Below, piece after piece: positions 1 through 5,528 of a DNA stretch of 13,106 nucleotides. Below the pieces are notes generated by a model. It ran no database searches, was not told the origin of the DNA, and saw only the letters and a program-made list of their open reading frames with translations. Both the position numbers and the translations under genes were made by a program. The first letter of the stretch is position 1. Each line of letters begins with the position of its first letter. Source of the DNA: CAZCBN01 sp964496975 (GTDB lineage Bacteria > Planctomycetota > Phycisphaerae > Phycisphaerales > UBA1924); NCBI GenBank assembly GCA_964496975.1, contig CAZCBN010000086.1, positions 1 through 13,106 of the forward strand, given 5' to 3'.

Positions 1-257
1 ATCTGGCTGGTGTTGGTGATGCCGCCGGCGACGGAGTCGATGTAGATGACGGCGACGTCAAAGAGCTGGCCCGCGCCGCGGAAGAGGCGCATGTTGACGT
101 CGCCCGACTCGTTGGTGGTGACGTCGACGGTGGAGCCGTTGCCGATGACGCCGCCGAAACCGCCTCCGGTGCCGGAGGAGGAACCGCTGCCGTTGATGGT
201 GGTGGGCGACGCGACGGCCGTGCCGGCCGCGATGGCGAGAATGATCGCGCTCTTCAT
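1..257 (-). CDS. Exported protein of unknown function, N-terminal part only
   Basis: Only the first 85 codons are inside the window; the gene runs off the left edge. The protein begins with a short classical signal peptide (Lys2, hydrophobic stretch about residues 4-14, probable cleavage after Ala-Val-Ala at 14-16). A Gly/Ser-rich stretch follows (about 23-42), then a beta-rich segment containing VNMRLFRGAG and FDVAVIYIDS. GAGGGA lies about 6-8 bases before the ATG, which supports the start. It therefore goes to the Sec machinery and acts outside the cytoplasm. I do not recognise a family; the composition fits surface or periplasmic planctomycete proteins, but that is an impression. It is divergent from the hydrolase gene starting at 539, with a 281-base shared upstream region. 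Confidence 0.7.
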   Translation of the reverse strand, partial: MKSAIILAIAAGTAVASPTTINGSGSSSGTGGGFGGVIGNGSTVDVTTNESGDVNMRLFRGAGQLFDVAVIYIDSVAGGITNTSQ

Positions 258-309
258 GATCTTGTCCCTCGAAGCCCCCGGTGTCTCGGCCGGCGGGCAG
301 GTCTCTCGT

Positions 310-330
310 GTGGGGGACTTCCCCCCCCAC
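310..330 (-). other. G/C-tract hairpin in the leader of the exported-protein gene
   Basis: GTGGGGG (310-316) can pair with CCCCCAC (324-330) around a seven-base loop, and the C run extends over eight bases. It lies about 50-70 bases before the start codon of the minus-strand exported protein, so it would be in that mRNA leader if transcription starts further upstream. The rest of 258-538 shows no gene. I see no promoter in it that I would defend. Confidence 0.3.
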
Positions 331-538
331 TTTCAGACTATCACGACACCGGGCGGCTGTGAAGGCCCAGATTGCGTTTTTGTGTCTTGTTCGTGCGGCG
401 CCGGGTCCGTTTCTGCCACGCGGCTGTCACAGCAGGGGGGTGAGCCGGGGGTGTTGGCCGTTGTGGCGGTAGGCTCCGGACATGGCGGCGTGGCGGTTCG
501 ACGGCGGTTGGGGACGCGGGACGGAAGGGGCATCCGAC

Positions 539-1549
539 ATGAACGGTTCCCGAACGATTGTGCGGGGCTTGCTCGTGGCCGGGTGCTCGGTCGCGGCGGC
601 GGCGGCGCTGCCGCCCGGGGGCGCGCCGGGCGTGCGCGGAGCGGCGGACTCGGGGCTGGGGATTCAGGTGCCGCGGATTGTTGGGGACTGGGTGCACTTC
701 TTTGATCCCAACACCGCGCGGGACGAGCACAAGGGGGAGTGGTACTGCAACGACCACACGCTGGTGCGCGACGCGACGGGGCGGTGGCACGCGTACGGCA
801 TCATCTGGCACGGCGAGCCGAAGCCGTGGCAGAACGAAAAGCAGTTTTTCCACGCGTCGTCGCCGACGCTGTGGGGCGGTGGGCCCTGGGCGGACCACGG
901 GTACGCGATGCAGGCCGTGCCGGGGCGCGAGGCGGTGATCTGGGCGCCGCACGCGCTGCGCATCGATGGGCGGCTCTGGATGTTCTACAACGCGGGGAAC
1001 ATGCACAAGAACGCCGAGCGGTGGGCCTCGTGGGGCACGATGCACATCGCGCGGAGCGGCGAGGCGGACGGCTTTGCGTGGGAGCGGGACGGGCTGAACC
1101 CGATCTTCAGCGACCCGGGGCACGCGCGGGACTCGTTTGTCACACGCTTCGGCGAGACGTGGCACTGGTACTTCACGCGGACGGTGAACGAGGTGGACCT
1201 GCGATCCGCCGTCGGCGTGCGCACGAGCCCGGACCTGAAGCACTGGAGCGGGGCGACCATCGCGCACGTGCAGGCCGAGGGGGGGCACTGGGCGGGGAAC
1301 GCGGAGAGCCCTCAGGTCATCCTGCGCGACGGGGTGTACTACCTGTTCGTGACGCTGGCGATGGAGGCGTACGACAAGACGCACGTGTACTGGTTGCGCG
1401 ACCCGCTGCACTTTCCGAGGGAGCAGCTCGTAACCGAGCTGAAGGTGCACGCGCCAGAACTGATCGAAGACGCGGACGGGCAGTGGTACATCACGAACTG
1501 CGGGTGGGACCGGGAGGGGTTGTACATGGCGCGGCTGGCGTGGGAATAG
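539..1549 (+). CDS. Predicted lipoprotein, GH43-like five-bladed beta-propeller glycoside hydrolase
   Basis: This 336-residue protein probably hydrolyses a glycosidic bond in a plant- or algal-type polysaccharide outside the cytoplasm. The start at 539 is preferred over an in-frame ATG at 482, because GGAAGGGG lies about 8 bases before it and a signal sequence follows directly. VAGC (13-16) fits a lipobox, predicting a lipid-anchored protein; cleavage by signal peptidase I after the Ala run is the alternative. Propeller-blade signatures are repeated: NDHTLVRD (71-78), IWAPHALRIDGRLWMFY (134-150), GETWHWYFT (205-213), ESPQVILRDGVYYLF (256-270) and GQWYITN (314-320). By analogy with GH43 and related clans, Asp72, Asp198 and Glu256 are the best candidates for the catalytic acidic trio. 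The propeller fold is fairly sure; the exact family and substrate are not. It has no sugar transporter or second hydrolase beside it, so it is not part of a visible utilisation locus. Confidence 0.75.
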   Translation: MNGSRTIVRGLLVAGCSVAAAAALPPGGAPGVRGAADSGLGIQVPRIVGDWVHFFDPNTARDEHKGEWYCNDHTLVRDATGRWHAYGIIWHGEPKPWQNEKQFFHASSPTLWGGGPWADHGYAMQAVPGREAVIWAPHALRIDGRLWMFYNAGNMHKNAERWASWGTMHIARSGEADGFAWERDGLNPIFSDPGHARDSFVTRFGETWHWYFTRTVNEVDLRSAVGVRTSPDLKHWSGATIAHVQAEGGHWAGNAESPQVILRDGVYYLFVTLAMEAYDKTHVYWLRDPLHFPREQLVTELKVHAPELIEDADGQWYITNCGWDREGLYMARLAWE

Positions 1550-1692
1550 GCAACAGCGCCCACCATCGGTGCGAAGCGGCGGCACTCAAAGGTCGCTTCT
1601 TGGGCGTTCCGGCCCTGCGCAGAGCAGTGTTTCGCGTATCGCCGCGAAGGCGGGTTTCATCGCAGCGAGGCGACATTCCGAGGACGCAACAG

Positions 1693-2799
1693 ATGCACAG
1701 GGCGTTTCAACTCATCTCGGCCTGGCTCGCGCTCATCGGCGGCTGGGCGTGTGCCCAGGCGATGCAACCCGTGACCGAAGCCGGCGACACCACGGCGCGT
1801 CACACCTCGACGCAGGCTCACCTTCTCGGTCCGCCAATGGCCAATGGGCCCGTGGTGGTCCGGACCCGCTTCGATCTGCACAACATCAACGAGATCAATG
1901 ACGAGGCGGAAACGTTCGAGTTCACCGGCGTGCTCACGCTTCAGTGGAACGATCCACGCCAAGCGTTCGATCCAGCGGTCGAGGGCGCGAGCGAAAAGGT
2001 GTTCCAGGGTGCCTACCAGTTCGATGAAGTCGCAACCGGTTGGTACCCACAGGTGATCCTCACGAATGAGTCCGGGCTGTTTCAGACCAGCGGGGTTGTG
2101 CTGCGCGTCACGCCGGACGGGACATCGACGCTCGTCAGCACGCTCAACGCCGCCGCGGAATCAGACCTGAACATGCGGCGGTTCCCACTCGATGCACACC
2201 GGCTCGAAGCGGTCTTTGAGGTTCTCGGCTTTCATCGCGACGAAGTCGTGTTTGTCTTGATGGAAAACGGCTCGTCCGCCGACGGCGGCCCATCGATTGA
2301 AGTGCCCCAGTGGAATGTCACCGCGATCACGATGGACGTGCGGGAACGTGAGACAACCTACGCTGGAAACCCGGGCGTATCGTCCTCGTTCGCGTTCAGC
2401 GTCGAGGTGCAGCGCGAGCCGTTCTACATTGTGCGGCTCATCGTCTTTCCGTTGATGATCATCGTGCTTCTCTCGTTCGCCGTCTTTTGGATGGATCGAT
2501 CTTCGCCCGGCGATCGCATCAGCGTGTCGTTCATCGGCATTCTGACGGGCGTGGCCTACCAGATCGTGATGAGCGATCACATGCCCCGAATCGCCTACTT
2601 CACGCTCATGCACGCGTTTCTCAACATCAGCTTCCTGACGATGTGCGCCACGGTGCTCGTCAATCTGGTTGTGGGCGGGCTGGGGAAGCAAGGCCGCGAG
2701 GCGGCGGCCGATCGCCTCGATCGCCGGTGCCGGTGGTTGTTTCCGCTCTGCTATCTCGGGCTGAACGGAGTGGTCTTCTTGATCGCACGGAACGTCTGA
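1693..2799 (+). CDS. Pentameric ligand-gated ion channel (Cys-loop receptor superfamily, bacterial GLIC/ELIC type)
   Basis: A 368-residue membrane channel homologous to bacterial GLIC and ELIC and to animal neurotransmitter receptors. A signal peptide (1-22) leads into a beta-sandwich ligand-binding domain (about 50-240). Family marks include INEIND (65-70), LQWNDPR (83-89), TGWYPQVILTN (115-125) and RRFPLDAH (162-169), the Cys-loop equivalent without its cysteines, as is usual in bacteria. Four membrane segments follow: M1 about 245-267 (with Arg248, Pro253, Phe-Trp 265-266), M2 about 275-294, M3 about 300-327, M4 about 348-366. The M2-M3 loop contains SDHMPRIAYFT (294-304). The length fits the family. 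The ATG at 1693 is chosen because GAGGA lies 8 bases upstream and a signal peptide follows; the frame stays open far upstream, but that part overlaps the hydrolase gene. It should sit in the inner membrane with its ligand domain in the periplasm. The ligand cannot be predicted. Confidence 0.93.
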   Translation: MHRAFQLISAWLALIGGWACAQAMQPVTEAGDTTARHTSTQAHLLGPPMANGPVVVRTRFDLHNINEINDEAETFEFTGVLTLQWNDPRQAFDPAVEGASEKVFQGAYQFDEVATGWYPQVILTNESGLFQTSGVVLRVTPDGTSTLVSTLNAAAESDLNMRRFPLDAHRLEAVFEVLGFHRDEVVFVLMENGSSADGGPSIEVPQWNVTAITMDVRERETTYAGNPGVSSSFAFSVEVQREPFYIVRLIVFPLMIIVLLSFAVFWMDRSSPGDRISVSFIGILTGVAYQIVMSDHMPRIAYFTLMHAFLNISFLTMCATVLVNLVVGGLGKQGREAAADRLDRRCRWLFPLCYLGLNGVVFLIARNV

Positions 2800-2850
2800 G
2801 CACGCACCGACGCTCTGGCTTCGGTTCGATGCGGATGCGTTGAGCCGCGG

Positions 2851-2882
2851 CACGAGGCGTCTTGACGCTTACGCCTCTCGTG
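2851..2882 (+). terminator. Hairpin after the ion-channel gene, likely terminator
   Basis: CACGAGGCGT (2851-2860) pairs with ACGCCTCTCGTG (2871-2882), with a two-base bulge and a ten-base loop, about 50 bases after the channel stop codon. No T-run follows, so classical intrinsic termination is uncertain. In this GC-rich genome a stem of this kind could still end or protect the transcript. Confidence 0.45.
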
Positions 2883-3268
2883 TTGCTGCGAACATGCACA
2901 GGTGTGACCCTTGCTGCGCGGCGTCGCGTCCCGGGATGCGCCGTCGTGCCCGGAGTGACGGCGGCTCCACAGGAGGCCGTCGCGAGTTGCGACCGGCTTG
3001 ACCATGGGCTCGGCCACCTTCGGCGAGTTCGGCACGGAGAGAACCGCCGGGACCGTGCCAGACATTCAAATGGGCCCCGCCCCTGCCGAGGACATCAACG
3101 TTCTCAGAATCGGGTTGAAAGTACGCCAGTTAAACTCTTCGCGCAAGGAATCCTGACGTGGCACCCAGAAAGCCGCAACCAGCTCGGTACGCGAATCGGT
3201 GCCCGTGAATAATGGCAAACTGGCAGGATCCGAAGTAATCCACTTCAAACATGGCGGCGGCTACCGGC
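2883..3268. other. Stretch between ion channel and abi gene without a convincing gene
   Basis: Open frames exist on both strands but none has a recognisable domain, a good ribosome binding site or clear codon bias. The left part (to about 3070) is GC-rich like the core. The right part is AT-richer, like the adjacent abortive-infection gene, so the composition boundary near 3070 may mark one edge of acquired DNA. I looked for a copy of the tRNA-Pro 3' end here as an attachment-site trace and did not see one. The segment could be remnant DNA or a dispersed element; a single copy cannot show this. Confidence 0.4.
3066..3248 (-). CDS. Possible 60-residue protein downstream of the abortive-infection gene, doubtful
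   Basis: A TTG-initiated frame of 60 codons begins 20 bases after the abi stop codon on the same strand. Its predicted sequence has a plausible globular composition (for example SLPLFTGTDSRTELVAAFW near residues 10-28), and its base composition matches the abi gene. No Shine-Dalgarno site is evident. An overlapping frame starting at an ATG two codons upstream gives a less protein-like product. It could be a second small gene of the island, a fragment of a lost gene, or chance. No family is recognised. Confidence 0.2.
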   Translation of the reverse strand: MKWITSDPASLPLFTGTDSRTELVAAFWVPRQDSLREEFNWRTFNPILRTLMSSAGAGPI

Positions 3269-4159
3269 CTATCGCTTCGGCTTCTTTGCCACCGAACGCT
3301 GCCAAGTGTCGATGTAGAAAAGTGAAACAGTGCTTGCGGCGTGGATTGCTAAGCGAGCGATGCGCGCGTCGACGGGCACCAGTTTTTTTCCTTTGCCGTG
3401 GGCGTCCCCCGCGTGGGTACGCAGCGATCCGATCCCGCTGATCACATTGAAGAGGCCGGACAGAATAGTGCGAATGTCCTGCTCCCATTCTTTGGGAAGG
3501 TCGTCTCGACCCGGCGACAGGCTGAGGTGCTCAGCGACCTCGCCTACCAGTCCCCTGACGTCTTTTCTCGTCGGGTATGGCTTAGCCATCTCATCGAGGA
3601 TGCACTTGCAGACGCTCTCGACGGTCGAACATGCTGCCGTAATTGCATCGGCCGGATCAGAGTCGGCCTGTGTTAGTGCCCGCTCGAAATCGGCGTGTAC
3701 TGAATCGAGATCGAGGTTCCGTGCCTTGTCCCTTAAGGCCGCCGCGGCCACCGCGTTCGTTGCTAGGGCCACTATCTTGAATACTTGACCCTTCTCACGC
3801 AGTTCGTATCCGTCAAGCTTGAGTCGCTTATTCATGTACTCGACGACCTCTGCTAGCTTCTGTTGGTCGTCGAGGTACTCACGAGGGTCGGCACAGGCTT
3901 CGATGATCCTGATGATGTTGGCTCTACCCTCAGGCCGTTTGTTCTCGCAAGCCAGCGCGTCGAGCACCGTTGGCACGCGTGACGCGCTTCCGATGTTGAG
4001 TTCTATGTTCAACTGACCGAAGAAGAGTGCTAGTTCGGGGCCGCTTCGGTACTTCCCGACACGTCGTGCCTGATCCCGACCAGACCCGCCGGTTACGGCC
4101 TCGGCCAATGCAGTGATGGTGCTCTGGCTGAAGGGACTTTCAAGCGCGGCCCGTGGCAT
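3269..4159 (-). CDS. Abortive-infection family protein with Abi C-terminal domain
   Basis: A 296-residue, probably cytoplasmic protein. Residues about 168-286 match the Abi_C domain found in phage-exclusion proteins: DPADAITAACSTVESVCKCIL (168-188, shown here by its ends DPAD and KCIL), ISGIGSLRTHAGDAHG (240-255) with the signature Gly-Ser-Leu-Arg and Gly-Asp-Ala-His-Gly, then a helix around 266-286. The N-terminal half (about 1-125) is helical and resembles the variable region of the same family, including a DGYEL segment (116-120). The family is linked with growth arrest during phage infection; the biochemical activity is not established here. The ATG is 8 codons after an in-frame stop, so little choice of start exists; no strong ribosome binding site precedes it. 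GC content is visibly lower than in neighbours, falling below half around 3780-3840. The gene lies 113 bases beyond the 3' end of tRNA-Pro on the same strand, suggesting horizontal gain. Confidence 0.85.
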   Translation of the reverse strand: MPRAALESPFSQSTITALAEAVTGGSGRDQARRVGKYRSGPELALFFGQLNIELNIGSASRVPTVLDALACENKRPEGRANIIRIIEACADPREYLDDQQKLAEVVEYMNKRLKLDGYELREKGQVFKIVALATNAVAAAALRDKARNLDLDSVHADFERALTQADSDPADAITAACSTVESVCKCILDEMAKPYPTRKDVRGLVGEVAEHLSLSPGRDDLPKEWEQDIRTILSGLFNVISGIGSLRTHAGDAHGKGKKLVPVDARIARLAIHAASTVSLFYIDTWQRSVAKKPKR

Positions 4160-4272
4160 CCCGGTAGTGTATTGCAGCGCTCAGTCAAACGCCGTGGCAA
4201 GGTGCGCAATCGGCGATCATCTCGGCAGCGTCGCCGCCTCGTCTAGACATCGTGGCCTGAAACACAAAGCAA

Positions 4273-4346
4273 TCGGGGTGACAGGATTCGAACCTGCGAC
4301 CTTCTCGTCCCGAACGAGACGCGCTACCAAGCTGCGCTACACCCCG
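4273..4346 (-). tRNA. tRNA-Pro with anticodon CGG
   Basis: The minus strand folds into a complete cloverleaf of 74 bases. The acceptor stem is CGGGGTG with CACCCCG plus discriminator A. The anticodon arm TCTCG-TTCGGGA-CGAGA places CGG in the centre of the loop, and the T arm carries TTCGAAT. The CCA end is not encoded (TTG follows the discriminator), so it must be added after transcription. It decodes proline CCG, a common codon in this genome. Its 3' end faces the abortive-infection gene, the usual side for integration of mobile DNA. Confidence 0.97.
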
Positions 4347-4491
4347 GGTTGTCCGTCACCGGGCTTCGGGCCCCGGCGGGACGATGATAGCCGCTCGGCG
4401 CGTTGGGCGGGCGGCGGCCGCGGCGAGGGTGGACATTTTCGGCTTTCGGACGATGGGCCGGGTTCGGCGGGCCGCGTGGTCGCCGCGTGCC

Positions 4492-5376
4492 TCAGGGGGC
4501 GAAGCGGGGACGCTGCGGGGGGGTGGTGTAGATGTTGTCCTCGAGGGTGGAGGGGTCGCCGTCGGGGCCGGCGGAGTAGATGTACGGGCGGTTGTCCGGG
4601 CACTGGCCGCCGTCGGAGTCGCCCTTGACGTCCTTCAGGGCGGTGTTGGCGGTGCGTTGCTCGGGGGAGATCCAGTTGCGGCGGATGTTGCGGGCGATGG
4701 GGCGCGGGCCGGTGGGGTCGATGGCGATGGGGTTCTCGCCGGCGGGGTCGGTCGGGTCAAAGCCCTGGCCCGGGACGGCGGGGAGGCGGCCGGTGTAGGC
4801 GGTGCGGCTGGTCTCGCGGGTTTGGATGCCGTCCCACGCGGGGTGGACGAAGCGGAGCGGGTTGCCCCAGGCGTCGCGGATTGTGCGGAGCTCGACGTGC
4901 GGGGCGTTGACGTCGGGGTCTTGGGCGGCGGGGTCGGGCTGGTCGAAGTCCCAGCGGTCGCTGACGAGCTGCTTCTCGGGGACGCCGGCGAAGATGGAGC
5001 CGAGGTTGGCCTGCTCCGCCGCCTGGATGAAGACGGCCATGGAGGGGTTGTAGGTGCGGTCGCGCTCGTTGCCGCGGATGACGACGCCGTCAAAGAGGAA
5101 GAAGACGCTGCCCTCGTTGGGGGCCCGGGTGCCGTCGCCGTTCACGTCCCAGGCGAGGTCGATCTGCTCGGGGACGGGCTCGCCGGTGTCGATCAGAAAC
5201 TGCCCCAGCGCGAGGTCGACCGTGCGGATCGTGTCGGTCGTGAAGCGGCCCTCGCCGCCCTGGATGACGCCGCGGCCCACGGCGAGGACGGCGGCGATCA
5301 GGATCGAGATGATCACGATGACGACGAGCAGCTCAATGAGCGTGAACGCGCGGGGCGCGCGGGTGTGGCGTGGCAT
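4492..5376 (-). CDS. Prepilin-type protein, GspG-like pseudopilin
   Basis: A 294-residue protein with a type IV prepilin N-terminus: a short basic leader, predicted cleavage after Ala10, then FTLIELLVVI (11-20) with Phe at +1 and the conserved Glu at +5. A hydrophobic helix follows to about residue 36. The C-terminal part has features reminiscent of major pseudopilin GspG: DAWGNPL (168-174) and an Asp/Gly-rich stretch SAGPDGDPSTLEDN (268-281) that may bind calcium. An Asp/Asn-rich DVNGDG (77-82) lies in the middle. It is about twice as long as a typical GspG. It would be processed by a prepilin peptidase and assembled into or against an envelope fibre. No other secretion or pilus gene is nearby, so it is probably one of the many stand-alone prepilin-like proteins of planctomycetes. 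The start at 5376 is favoured by GGAG seven bases upstream. TATAAC on the minus strand at 5481-5486 could be a -10 element about 105 bases upstream of the start. Confidence 0.88.
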   Translation of the reverse strand: MPRHTRAPRAFTLIELLVVIVIISILIAAVLAVGRGVIQGGEGRFTTDTIRTVDLALGQFLIDTGEPVPEQIDLAWDVNGDGTRAPNEGSVFFLFDGVVIRGNERDRTYNPSMAVFIQAAEQANLGSIFAGVPEKQLVSDRWDFDQPDPAAQDPDVNAPHVELRTIRDAWGNPLRFVHPAWDGIQTRETSRTAYTGRLPAVPGQGFDPTDPAGENPIAIDPTGPRPIARNIRRNWISPEQRTANTALKDVKGDSDGGQCPDNRPYIYSAGPDGDPSTLEDNIYTTPPQRPRFAP

Positions 5377-5383
5377 GCGCATG

Positions 5384-5387
5384 CTCC
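5384..5387 (-). promoter_or_regulatory. Ribosome binding site that decides the pseudopilin start
   Basis: Minus-strand GGAG with a seven-base spacer to the ATG at 5376. The other in-frame ATG at 5382 would be only one base from it, and upstream in-frame starts would put a long basic, non-conserved stretch before the prepilin leader. Confidence 0.6.
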
Positions 5388-5486
5388 ATGGGCGACACGG
5401 GTGCTCGACGCGCTGTGCGGCGCGGCGCCGTCGCCCGGGGGCCCGGGGACGGTGGCGTGGCACCGTCTCCGGGGACCGGTGTTATA

Positions 5487-5511
5487 CGGGATCCGGGCCG
5501 CGGGGATCCCG
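5487..5511 (-). terminator. Hairpin 17 bases after the secA stop codon
   Basis: CGGGATCC (5487-5494) and GGATCCCG (5504-5511) form a perfect eight-base stem with a nine-base loop, just beyond the secA stop and before the pseudopilin gene on the same strand. It has no T-run after it. Position and perfect pairing favour an end-of-transcript signal, which would separate secA from the pseudopilin transcript. Confidence 0.5.
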
Positions 5512-5528
5512 CGGGGCCGGCCGATGCC

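Noticed and set aside
341..1585. 414-codon minus-strand frame opposite the hydrolase gene
   Set aside because: Arg/Pro/His-rich antisense shadow without motifs; the plus strand has the recognisable propeller protein.
739..1692. Long in-frame upstream extension of the ion-channel reading frame
   Set aside because: It overlaps the hydrolase gene in another frame and has shadow composition. The signal peptide and ribosome binding site place the true start at 1693.
2800..4273. Attachment-site direct repeat of the tRNA-Pro 3' end near the abi gene
   Set aside because: I looked by eye for repeats of the T-arm and acceptor sequence in this interval and saw none. The far end may lie outside the window or have decayed.
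4113..4628. Plus-strand frame containing GVTGFEPATFSSRTRRATK
   Set aside because: This is the well-known false protein produced by translating the antisense of tRNA-Pro.
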